Assembly: GCA_041650595.1 (NCBI GenBank)
Contig: JBAZKW010000005.1
Span: forward strand, 35,566 to 99,565
Source of the DNA: CALFCX01 sp041650595
Lineage (GTDB): Bacteria > Margulisbacteria > WOR-1 > JAKLHX01
Length of the DNA stretch: 64,000 nucleotides
Reading direction: 5' to 3'
Shown: one piece after another, positions 51,201-59,500 of the stretch
Numbering within the stretch: position 1 is the first letter of the stretch
Layout of the letters: the number at the start of each line of letters is the position of its first letter
Position numbers and translations under genes: made by a program
The notes under the pieces: model-generated
What the model was told of the DNA's origin: nothing
The model's database searches: none
Seen by the model: only the letters and a program-made list of their open reading frames with translations

Positions 51201-53280
51201 TTGCCGCCTCTTTTCCGGTCCCTTCATTTTCCGAAAGAAGAGAAGCTTTCTCGATAAGTGCCGATTGAACAAGCCGTTCATCCGCTTTTCTATCGGCAAT
51301 AACTATAAATTCACTTATTGCTTTTGATTTTGTATCTGCATTGCGTTTTTCCGGTTGAGCAAGAATGGATCTTTGAATTCCCAGGCGTGCACGATCAAGC
51401 AAATATGGGTCTGTCCCGGGTCCGTTAATGGCTGCCAGAAACAGTTCTTCGGCTCTTGCCGCGGTTGCCGGTTCAAGAACATGGAGTTCCGCAAGCCCCA
51501 CCATGGCTCTTGCCTGCATTGCTTCATCAGAAGTGTTTTTGGCGATTACGTCTTCATAAAGAGCTTCCGCTATTTTCGGGTCTCCCTTGAGCTCCGACAT
51601 CATCTGCGCTTTGCCGAGCTTGGCGCGGAGAAGGTTATATTTATTTTCCCGGTCTATCGCTTCTTTCACGTCGGGCCCTTGCGGCTGAGAAGCGGTGTCT
51701 AGAAGAGCGCTATAGATATTTAATGCCCTCTCTTTATCAGTATCATCTTTTGAGGATGACAAGGCATCCGCAAGGTCAAGAGAGGCTCTTTCAAAAGTAT
51801 AAGGGTTTAATTTGCTGTCCTCAGCGACCGGTTTTCCGGTGCTTTTGTCAATATTGTCGGACATAAGGAGGATTTCCTCCATAACTTTTTTAGCTTCAGC
51901 TTTTGCCTTGAGTTTTTCGTCTTTTGTGCCTGCAAGCTCGATACCGGCTTCCGCAAGGCCGATCTTTGCCTGGGCTATGATATCAAGGTCGTTTGATCTT
52001 GATATGTTCGCGGCGGTTGAAGGCAAACCAAGCAATGCTTTAAAAACTTCTACAGCCGGGCCGTAATCTTTGAGCGCGAGCCGTGTTGTGCCGTAATTGG
52101 CCGAAGCGTGTCCTTTCATATGAGGGTCTGTTATGCGATCATTTATTACGGCAAGATAATTTGTCGCTGCTTGTTTTTTGTTGTCTTTGCCTGCCTCAGG
52201 TGTTTTGGCTTCCGCTTTCATAAAGTCTTCGGCTCTTTGAAACTTTATATATACCTTCATATAGTCGTCGGCCATGGAGCCGGGAGCCGATATTTCGGCC
52301 ATCAGCGAAAGCCGCAAGTCTTCTTCTTTGGGAGTACGGCTTTCTTTCCTATCTAGTATCTGCAGTTTCGTGAACCCTGCGGAGGTGCGGAAGTATTTTG
52401 CGCCAGGTTCCGAGGCATTTACCCATGGAAAATCGACAGCCTTTCCGTCTATTTCCAGCGGTAACGACGCTTTCTTTGCCTCGTCCCTGCTTCTCAGCAT
52501 CGCGGTTATTTTTAAAGCCTCAACTTCCAGCTTCGGATCCCTGGTCGCGGCAAGCAGCTTGGCGAGGATGGAGTAGGATTCGATGAAGCAATATTGATTT
52601 TCACGAGAGACGCTAAGGTCATTGAGCGCCTTTACAATGTCGCTTATCGCCGCATCGAGTTTTATTCTGTTCGCAGCGCCTCTGTTCTCCAGGTCATGGT
52701 ATCTGGCGGTTGCCTGGAGTTCATAGGGATCAGTCGCTTCAACTCCAGTTAATTTTTCCGCCAATTTGACGGGAACATGCACATCTCTACGGTCGTCAAC
52801 GACTTCCATATCACCCAAGGAAATAGTGTCTTTTGTCATCACCGCTTTGTAGATATTTTTTGTTTTTTCCGTTTCTTTATAGTGCGAATAATATTCCCCG
52901 AGCATAAGCACGGCTTTGATCTTTTGTTCCGGCCTGGAGTTAGTATTGTTCAGTACGCAGGCACAAACCGTTTCAAAATCTTTTGCGGGCAGGCTTGTTT
53001 TTGGGTCGTTGGCTTCTCGGATGTGGCCTAATATGTCCTGCATTACTGATAGAGCCGTATCACTTACGGTGGCGCTTCGCATATAGTCATCCTTGCCATT
53101 TACATCCAATATTTTATTCAATGACCAATTAAGATCAACGCCAAATCTGGTTGTACCAAGATAGCCTCTCGGTTGAAATGTTGGACGTGATCCGTCATCT
53201 GATGGCATTGTTCTATCATCGGTCGAAGCGACCGCAGAAGATTGTATTGCCCCAATTATTTGGATCTTATCAATAACCAT
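45238..53280 (-). CDS. Giant TPR plus beta-barrel-like protein (2680 aa), third gene of giant operon
   Basis: Residues about 100-1170 are helical repeats of TPR type (for example GEYYSHYKETEKTKNIYKAV and YEYFRKASEFDKDSP). Residues about 1175-1345 and 1600-1800 are strand-rich with alternating residues typical of outer-membrane barrels (EFRVNRYLTLGIDGKYEL, YEIGASANYVRRFKDVTVAA, LTMGPRISARV, LRASVGTSGTYLGV), separated by a more variable part. Residues 1800-2560 are helical and contain at least five copies of a module with GYI..NG (near 2003, 2276, 2338, 2477, 2515). The tail is rich in Pro, Ala, Lys. TPR followed by a barrel recalls BcsC, PgaA and PelB polysaccharide exporters, but no signal peptide is seen and the long helical C-terminus is new. 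No family recognised for the whole. Confidence 0.85.
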   Translation of the reverse strand: MVIDKIQIIGAIQSSAVASTDDRTMPSDDGSRPTFQPRGYLGTTRFGVDLNWSLNKILDVNGKDDYMRSATVSDTALSVMQDILGHIREANDPKTSLPAKDFETVCACVLNNTNSRPEQKIKAVLMLGEYYSHYKETEKTKNIYKAVMTKDTISLGDMEVVDDRRDVHVPVKLAEKLTGVEATDPYELQATARYHDLENRGAANRIKLDAAISDIVKALNDLSVSRENQYCFIESYSILAKLLAATRDPKLEVEALKITAMLRSRDEAKKASLPLEIDGKAVDFPWVNASEPGAKYFRTSAGFTKLQILDRKESRTPKEEDLRLSLMAEISAPGSMADDYMKVYIKFQRAEDFMKAEAKTPEAGKDNKKQAATNYLAVINDRITDPHMKGHASANYGTTRLALKDYGPAVEVFKALLGLPSTAANISRSNDLDIIAQAKIGLAEAGIELAGTKDEKLKAKAEAKKVMEEILLMSDNIDKSTGKPVAEDSKLNPYTFERASLDLADALSSSKDDTDKERALNIYSALLDTASQPQGPDVKEAIDRENKYNLLRAKLGKAQMMSELKGDPKIAEALYEDVIAKNTSDEAMQARAMVGLAELHVLEPATAARAEELFLAAINGPGTDPYLLDRARLGIQRSILAQPEKRNADTKSKAISEFIVIADRKADERLVQSALIEKASLLSENEGTGKEAAKLFQELSSSEHEDISKRAKIENAILDVREKDKGKAESAVTFLTAEENFSGLAPFFREKASLALGDYYARIKETSKALDSYNEVTEKTGSIYLKACALIGRAGLKTKGADKKGKEDACADYVAALGAITLKNGIPSGFRLAEILANKGLTNVAGKDGKDVTINGIRVKSRQEILKAYASARDAGEVEKDKYLESDILFDGLDKDLADWDHNKGKDASQSGKIINNYQRIIDGEYDDSVKNHARVNLVMALRTMGQPEEAQKVLAQAVSADIKSGQITEIDMAEVMNNYGFMALGDSDFNLGYEYFRKASEFDKDSPNSIIYRARAAFLTEKLSKEFSMEKITGLYNEALDKVWTNTGHPSGERPSIEEIAQAALSEDKTKLNEIANTPEGRFMALTALEAQAKIFYANGNSLKSAQCFEKAKGLFKLWKGSEVEMTNDYLFEYQLHYDLASVYLSLPNRLYDAYNEYKLISEMRGVPNWFTNVQMQALDPEQITVTASDKGDMNLAYQHHFEKAGFGVKITEDGASADTYLLFGKDKSNVVKAHLGVFNHGVIDAGIGYSKDLGRVRVSTGVDYNKDAKTNEIIGINAAAEFRVNRYLTLGIDGKYELHNEVIDDTTSQKIGYGTYEIGASANYVRRFKDVTVAANARIAYGTQRDYSVENSKVVWEDQITTPPSVQSDWTWDTPTSCYTTNSGSNDKFRQRYWITYNVYDVNGKPMSAWHISTAIEPETKTVTVPTPVYGKSTTENIDVPLNDLYTEGFAHMEGTSVVFNDSRNAILTTPEARPSSLQIDALDVSTLTNDAGKPRVQIHKESYTTSASTGKYKSATTIKIIGQNRITPEGVYPSESDPWGPEEVLYTLEVSTTKDPSTGLSQKTVYMISPDGTSKLLYQGSDVREMNDNIKAAIEGYYKASLYAGITKKFHGTALPDGTEITVSGSITGKYIPGNDRLDADNNFVPAKQQVDLTMGPRISARVPAGNGYFNAGFGYIYNGTKMNTKDDNGHIENKWVNGGWKPEAYLGFTANLSGNDIKDGTRLRASVGTSGTYLGVSRGPVNAGIGTGGPQVGVNANLKLGNTQLVGDLPISVSATGVNVAGLSVASAVNPITLGVGSVAKSITDTKAIKAIEKERVRLEKEISDAQNSGDKETVAYLRFIYDNLFVKEGSHQANWLKDSTRIPVLNLLTALTGTRSRKNAGSIIEETRQITGHFSALKETGAFDILHDGDISDATRQAITEYLANKTDYQGQKKGNVTKIADAQDKVVKGALTPFRLVGKALHLTKEKLGEGCVAAPSFKVVSDKSKVRHRIVEELISGGYIEAQTGKVTEAFKGLANASSLNLSEKLKDKQQMVFDVLTSAVKETKIGTVKAPAEPKTDEELKVAFNKKLREDSMYLVYRTIAEKGSTPASRTEIAQTLLTLPQDIRTEVEAFIDNLPVDVKFRPDKTVKVAIENEAGKDKKVKVTPEIYTKSVMQGESYSGKLQIEKGAIEEFNHGKSSVEKAFSALTEALSKATDTTSDLDNDKINDAVYKSALVLFMLAADNSDNADAVAAKMKGLDKEDRNLIKNGMVRREELSSITESLDSVWKELVDKGYIHNNGALQDSFKGIHSPEGLLLGSIAIREEALSEIPKDLVENKDLMDTIFARVENNGLIPKENAASIVMASNIDAKSKTKLIELINACNNKRKVIFLAMQNANGLMSDISDFILNRRPGATKIFGGQKNNIKVVNNSISTKDQKFTVEEFIGLAISGKLENEMITRSLYAVSPKDFKKIDGLNTEELMGELESKNYINNVGVIQPGFRELEKPGILKSDKLIQNNPSLWSELVSLGYINDNGTLLKKPLENSDLSQEVFNLLNNAKSGSVRMELTCGNEKKIYSIIKGSHKTLEHAIKEWDKGSGHSDKQGQSPLQEPMVTQTKSAQLAPVSEKAAPVVIKDAEPAEETAPVGTKPAKIDDDKPVAELVDKTKEDKKAAKAERIRKAQERYRVGPNRS

Positions 53281-53296
53281 ATATCCCTCTTAATAT

Positions 53297-53304
53297 ATAT
53301 CGAC
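53297..53304 (-). promoter_or_regulatory. CGATAT-type box before the 2680-aa gene
   Basis: Minus strand GTCGATAT followed by ATATTAAGAGGGATAT and the ATG. It matches the -10 box and following bases of the sites at 41604 and 63744, but no TGAAA stands 15 bases upstream. It may be a weak internal promoter or a shared leader; GAGGG is the ribosome site. Confidence 0.35.
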
Positions 53305-53339
53305 AAAAACAGGACAAAATCCCGTCTTTATCTACAAGC

Positions 53340-56300
53340 TTATCTATAACTTCGTGATACCCTATCAGCCTCTTCAACAAAGAAGTTTGTTATTTCACGT
53401 TCTTTTATCTCTTTTGTCCATTCGATAGCAAGTTCGGAGTTAGTGGCGCCATTCCATATCCATACACTTATTAGGGCAAGCTTTAGCTTCTGTTGCATAA
53501 ATTCATCTAGTACTACTATTTCTTCCCCGCTCTTAGTCTTTATTGTCAGAGGTATGATAGGAGCTAATGTTGATTCGTCCGCAATCTTTATTATCGGAGT
53601 AATTTGTTCAGCAGAGATTTTGATTCCTTTAGTCGTATTTCCCATTTCCACATACAATCTCAGCGCCGCAATGTCAGCGAGCTGGTTTGCAATCTGATCT
53701 TTACGAATTTGTGATATTCCTTCTTCATTGTATTTTGCCAAAAGCTGTTTTTCTGCCTGATCAACGATTGTGGTTACTTCTTTTCGGACCTCTCCACCAC
53801 GATCTCTTTCTGCCTTTATAGTTTCATCGAATGATTTAGATATAAGCGCATTAGCGATGATCAATCTGGCATCAACTGTGTCTATTGTATTAGTAGGAAG
53901 GGTTGGGTACACATCTTTTCCTTCGCCATCTTTGGTTATGAGAGTTTTAATTGATAGTACACCATTTTCCTCATTAACATCGAAGTACCCTTCTGCTCTT
54001 TTGAAAGCATCCGCCGCCTTTCCCTTTGCTAGGACATCAATTACTTCCTGTGCTGCGCAGTTAGCATAGCCGGTGAGGGCGTTGTTTTTTACAGGCTCGT
54101 CTGTAGGCAATTTTGCATCCATGACCACTTTTGCGAATGTTATCTTTGCATTTTCTAGCATTTTTCCATTGATGATTTCCTGAGCTTCTGCCTTCAGCTC
54201 TTCAGAAGATACCTTGTCATCAATAATGCCTTGTGCCAGATTAGCCAGCTGATACATTGTAGAAGCTTCCTCGGCCACTAAGTAGAGGCTCTTATTCTTG
54301 ACGGTCCTGAATTGTGCCAGTGCTTCCTTATAAAGGGCAAATATAGCGTCTTCTTTTTCAGGCAGCAAAAAGGAAGGAGTATTAATATCCGCATATTTAT
54401 CAGGATATATCCCATTAAGTAGGCTTGACATAGTATCTTCCGGATTCATTTGTTTCATAAGATCCCTTGCCATTGCGAGAATCTTTGCCTTTGTGGTTTG
54501 ATCCATCTCATCCTCTTTTGCCCACTTGAGCAGATTGCCAAGCCATGCGTAGGAGCGGGCTAGAAGGAGAGGACGGTCCTTGTCGGGAATGTATAAGCTA
54601 TTAGGATTTTTTATAGTATTTAGCAGATTGTTGACAGTCTCAGTCCATAACGCTTCCGTCCTTTGTTCTGACCATGCTTTTCTTGAACCGAATATATCGC
54701 TTAACGCGAGGTCATTGAAATCCCAGGATCCGAGACCCTTTAAGGGTTCCGGTCTCTCCGGCATTTCTTCTGCAGAAGCTTTGGGTTTATAAAGATCGGA
54801 GATCATCTTCATTTTTGAATAAAGACGCGGATCTTCCTTTTGGATTGCGAAACTCAAACTTTCATCAGATAGCCATTCAGAGGCTTTGCCATTTGCTATG
54901 TTGGTATGTTGTTTGTCTCCAAACAAAAGGAGAGTGTCGAGATAATCTGAAATCACCGAAAAATACGCCTTTTTAATTTGCCACTCACCAAGATAAAAGC
55001 TGCTGCCCGCGTCCTTTCGTCTTGCCGAGATCTCTTCATATGCCTTTTCTATATCCTCCAGGGCCGATGCCGGCTCTTTTTCTTCTATGTGTCTATCCGC
55101 ATTGGTCTTGTGCGCCAACGCCGCATATAATCCGAAGGCCTTTACAAAATTCGAGCCCTCACCGAATGTTGCTCTGCCGAGTTCTCTGGCTCCTCCAAAA
55201 AGCCCGGAATTATAGATAAACCATCTCGCTTTGAAATTTCGAGGGGCGTTCCTTATTTCCTCGACCACATCCAAAGTTTCTTTTATTGCAGATTCAGCTT
55301 CGCATCTCATCTTTTCATCGGGAGTTGAAGAAGATTTTGAAACTGCAATGCAATATCTGGAGTAGTTAATTCTTGTTTTTGCCGCAATATAGTAGTCCAT
55401 ATATTTTGAAATGTTACCGCCAAAATAGTTGGTGCTTTTGTTTACGAAGCCTTCAAACCCAACATCCCAAAAACCGTTTGACTCCTTGGATTTTTCATAG
55501 ATGCGCCTTATTTCTTCCATTCCTATTGAATGCTCTTTTCCATCAAGGCCTGTGTAATAAGGTTCTTCCCCGGTCATTTCATGGTAATTGGCACACAGTT
55601 CAAGCAGTCTTGAACAGTATTCTGACAGGTAACTGTCCAAGGGATTTAGATTAGAGTATTGTATGTAAAGATCTTTTATTGCATCCCTAAAGCACTGTTT
55701 TGCTGCATCGATTTGCTTTTGAGTTTTGGCATGATTAAATATTGCCATGCCTTTTGAATAATTTGCGGTAGCTGAGAGAAAAATAGCCTCATGCCAGAAA
55801 AGCGGCTTTCTGGAATTAGTATTGTATTGTGAATCCGTAATATTCTTGGTTGTTTTTATTGCATTGTCAAAATTGTCCATGTTTTCATAATCCGCGGAGT
55901 TAAGGTAAGCATCTGCCAGATCATAGTATCTTTGCAATGCCGGGTCCCGGTACAGTAATGCTTTTCTCAGCGGGTTGTCAAAAGTTCCTTGGAAAGCCGA
56001 TATTTTTTTCTTGGTTTCTGTTCGTTCTTTTAACCTCGTATTGAGTATATATGCCTGCTGAAGAAAGTAGAATATCCGGTCTTTATCGGCGCTAAAGGTT
56101 TTTGACAAATCAAATTTTAAAGAATGGCTATCTAATCTGGCAAAATCCTCCGTTATTTCGCCTTTCCGGACATATTTCTTTGCGGTTAAATCTTCTAACA
56201 GCTCTTTTGCGTTGTCTATACCCAATGTTTTCTGAATTGTCTTTTCATCTATCACTATCGGTTTGTCTTGGTGCTTTTCCGAAGTTTCCACATTTTGTGC

Positions 56301-56507
56301 TGGAGTTGCTTCCGGAGATCCGGACGTTTCAAGCTGTGCGATCATGAAAGGCCTTGCCAAATCGGATTGCGGAGTAACTTCCGAAGGACTCTCTGTTGCG
56401 GGCCTATTTATAGGTTCAGGAATGCGGCGCGCACCTGTATTTTGTCCGTTTTGGGCAGATTTGCTCTGTCCGTCTAAGGGATTTATGCCATTATTCTCCA
56501 AACTCAT
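53340..56507 (-). CDS. Helical-repeat protein (1055 aa), second gene of giant operon
   Basis: Residues 1-85 are low in structure and rich in Pro, Ser, Thr. Residues 101-126 carry one copy of the module shared with the giant neighbours (LLEDLTAKKYVRKGEITEDF). The rest is almost entirely helical with TPR-like or SEL1-like pairs (RYYDLADAYLNSADYENMDNFDNAI and many others). No signal peptide, membrane segment or enzyme motif is seen. The Shine-Dalgarno TAGGAGAAG includes the stop codon of the 2400-residue gene nine bases upstream. Likely a scaffold that binds the two giants. No family recognised. Confidence 0.85.
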   Translation of the reverse strand: MSLENNGINPLDGQSKSAQNGQNTGARRIPEPINRPATESPSEVTPQSDLARPFMIAQLETSGSPEATPAQNVETSEKHQDKPIVIDEKTIQKTLGIDNAKELLEDLTAKKYVRKGEITEDFARLDSHSLKFDLSKTFSADKDRIFYFLQQAYILNTRLKERTETKKKISAFQGTFDNPLRKALLYRDPALQRYYDLADAYLNSADYENMDNFDNAIKTTKNITDSQYNTNSRKPLFWHEAIFLSATANYSKGMAIFNHAKTQKQIDAAKQCFRDAIKDLYIQYSNLNPLDSYLSEYCSRLLELCANYHEMTGEEPYYTGLDGKEHSIGMEEIRRIYEKSKESNGFWDVGFEGFVNKSTNYFGGNISKYMDYYIAAKTRINYSRYCIAVSKSSSTPDEKMRCEAESAIKETLDVVEEIRNAPRNFKARWFIYNSGLFGGARELGRATFGEGSNFVKAFGLYAALAHKTNADRHIEEKEPASALEDIEKAYEEISARRKDAGSSFYLGEWQIKKAYFSVISDYLDTLLLFGDKQHTNIANGKASEWLSDESLSFAIQKEDPRLYSKMKMISDLYKPKASAEEMPERPEPLKGLGSWDFNDLALSDIFGSRKAWSEQRTEALWTETVNNLLNTIKNPNSLYIPDKDRPLLLARSYAWLGNLLKWAKEDEMDQTTKAKILAMARDLMKQMNPEDTMSSLLNGIYPDKYADINTPSFLLPEKEDAIFALYKEALAQFRTVKNKSLYLVAEEASTMYQLANLAQGIIDDKVSSEELKAEAQEIINGKMLENAKITFAKVVMDAKLPTDEPVKNNALTGYANCAAQEVIDVLAKGKAADAFKRAEGYFDVNEENGVLSIKTLITKDGEGKDVYPTLPTNTIDTVDARLIIANALISKSFDETIKAERDRGGEVRKEVTTIVDQAEKQLLAKYNEEGISQIRKDQIANQLADIAALRLYVEMGNTTKGIKISAEQITPIIKIADESTLAPIIPLTIKTKSGEEIVVLDEFMQQKLKLALISVWIWNGATNSELAIEWTKEIKEREITNFFVEEADRVSRSYR

Positions 56508-56516
56508 ATACTTCTC

Positions 56517-59500
56517 CTATGCCGCCTTTTTGATCTCTTTTGAACCGACAGAAAATTTAGTTTTTCCTGCCGTGACCTGCCTGTACATTTTAGAAGCGGC
56601 ATCTATCACCAGATGTTCCTGTGTTGTCGCCATGACTTTTCTAAGTGCCGACAGTGCTTGTGTCGGCAGATGGTTGTCTCTTATGTCGTTTACGGCATTT
56701 ATGCATATTCTCATTTCAATAAGAGCCATTATCTCAGATATTTCATTTGCCTGATTTCTCCACTTACTCTGCATCCCGAAGGATATCCGTCCCTTTTTAT
56801 CCACACAATCTAGATCTCTCAGCATGTTGAATAATCTATCACGCTCGGCAAACAGCGTCGAATATCCGGCATCAGGGGTTATAGCCTTTCTGGTTTCCTG
56901 CAATCGGTCATACATTGCATCGTATTTTTCTTTCTGTTCAGAGATCATCATTCCAAGAAATGCTGCAACTGCTTTTGCGTGATGCTTATAGCCTTCTTTT
57001 AGTGCCGCCTCAACCTGTTCTTGCAACACATCAGGATCACTTGCCATTAAAGTGAAATGTGCGTCTTTGCCGTCTTCGTCTTTGACAATTCCAGCTTCGG
57101 CCAATTGTTTAAGTATTTCTTCTGACTCTTTCATCATGTCTTTAACAGAATCGGGAGCCTTGAAGCCAGTGAAATCTGTGGCCATTTTTACTGCACTTGC
57201 CACAGTAGTAGGGACCTTATTCGGTTCAAGGATCGAAAGAGTTGCTTTTTTAATCGCTTTTCTGGCGCCTTCAGGCATTCTCCTATTGTATAGCGCATCG
57301 CTTAATTCTTGTGGCTTTATTTTGAATGCTCTTTTAAGCGTTACTTGCGATTCCGGAGGAGCGTTTTCAGCAATTAAAGATGTCCTTGATTTTTGGAGTA
57401 GGGCGACGATATAAGCGCCAAACAGCATATTTATGGCCATTCCCAATCCTGTTCCGAAGAAGTGATGTATTGCAGCTGCTACAGTAGGATTGTTTGCCAT
57501 GCCTTCTGCGCTGTTGGTAGCAAGGACGGATGTCAGAGCAAATATTTCTGCGTTAACAGTAGCGCCGAAGAAATCGTTTACGGTACTCCTAAATTCGGCA
57601 GGGACCTTGCCGCCAGCAGCACTTGTAAGCATAAATGTGGCAAATTGCGGCCTGTATAACCACTGTTCCCATGCGCCTCTATTATATCCGTTTAAATATC
57701 CTATCTCTTTTGCAGGGTTATCAAAAAGCCCGGTTTCAAACAATCCGTAACCCAAGGAATTTAGCTGTTGTTTATAATTCATCATGGATGAAAATGTTCT
57801 GAACAACCATGAAGACATAAAAATAGGCATATCAACAGGGAAGAACGGAACATATCCTTTGGTAAGAAGGAATGTTGGGATCGCGGAAAGCTCTACAGAC
57901 TTTGCCCAAGGATATTTGTACCACGTTCTGCCCGCAGTGATCTCTGCCATAGCTTCTGGGGTTACGAAGTAAAACGGATCAGTCCTATTCCCGGGATTGA
58001 AGCCATTCACGAGATCCTTGAAGATAAATTTGAACGGTTCTGTGAACAAAGATTCGCTGTAATTGTATCGTGTAGTATTCTGAACTTTGTATTTGTCAAA
58101 AGTCTTTTCCGCAGCCATAATTGTCAGCATGTCTTTTACCACGTGCATCCTAAGCCCCATCAGCCAGAGGACCATTTCCATCTGGGTATCTTCTGAAACG
58201 CCTGCACCCGTCAGCCAATGACCGTAATCGCTCAATTTCTTGTAATATTCGCTGTTTGTTTCCATTATGTCCGCAAACATACTGTTGTGCAAAAGCGTGT
58301 ATGGCATGGTGTGAGTGCGGCCGCTCTGTATGCCTCTTTGACCCCTCAAAGCTTTTGCCCTGTTAAGTCCGAAATTTTCCCCATATTCACCGATTGTTTC
58401 AAAGCCGGCGGATATCGGAAGGCCGTAGAAATATGGATCTCTGGGATACTGCAGTGAAATATCTCCCCAGTTTCCAAATCTTGTTTGCGGACCGATCACG
58501 GACTTGATCTGTCCTTCGTATACTTGAGATAAGTCCAGGTCTATTTCCATGACGCTACTATCGACAATGGGCGTATCGAGATTTAACGGCACCCAATTAC
58601 CGCCTATCAATACAGCGGAGTTGGCTGTAGTAGGTCTTATCACAAAGTTTCTTTTACCCTTAATTTCTGCAGGCAGAGCTATGTCTTTTTCTTCTCTGTC
58701 CACTTTATGGACGACGAGCCTTAAATTCCCGTTTATTATATCCAAAGAAGGTCGAAAATTTTTGTCTTCGCCGGTGTATACGTGGGCAGTACTTGAGACT
58801 TGCATCTCTTCGTTTCGAAGGAACCCGGCTCCGAAATTGTCCGCAACATCGTCTGTCCTAAGCGTAAATGTCCGGTCTTCTCCGCCCGGTACTCTGTAGT
58901 GTAAGATCACGCCATCTTGATTTATCTCTATATTGCTTTCATCTACCCACCTGAGATCGGGAATTGCGGCTTCCAATCTTTTCGCTGCTTCTTCTGTCAG
59001 ATTGTATACGAATGCCGAAGAATCTAAAGAGAGTCCCGATGCGTCTCGGCGTCTTGATATGACTTCCAGCTTCCCGTCTTTATTGGGTGCTATTTCTATG
59101 ATGTCATCCACTTGCGCGGCCTGTCCCGCCGACCTGCCGAGCATCCTGCCCAAATCGATAACCATCCCATCTTGTCTTCCACCCTCTACAACACCTATTA
59201 TATTGCCTTTCAGGTTTTTTGCTTTTGTTGGCGGAGGCTCCACAGTAAATCTTCCGTCAACGATATAAATATCGCCGGTTCTGCTGACATCTTCTACTTT
59301 GTCGCCCTCTTTAAGTCCTCTTGCCCAGGCTTTTATTATCTGTACAGGCAAGCCTCTAGGTATGCACACATCACTTATATTCACTTCTTTAGGATCAATA
59401 GATACTTTGAAGTAGCCAAAATCCCAAGTATTGGAATCTCCCACCCTTACCGGTCGGTGAATGCCTTTTTTCTTATAAAGCATCGGACGGTCGTGAGACG

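Noticed and set aside
45238..53280. Giant protein as an RTX-type or autotransporter adhesin
   Set aside because: No calcium-binding GGxGxD repeats, no signal peptide and the barrel-like part is central and not at the C-terminus.
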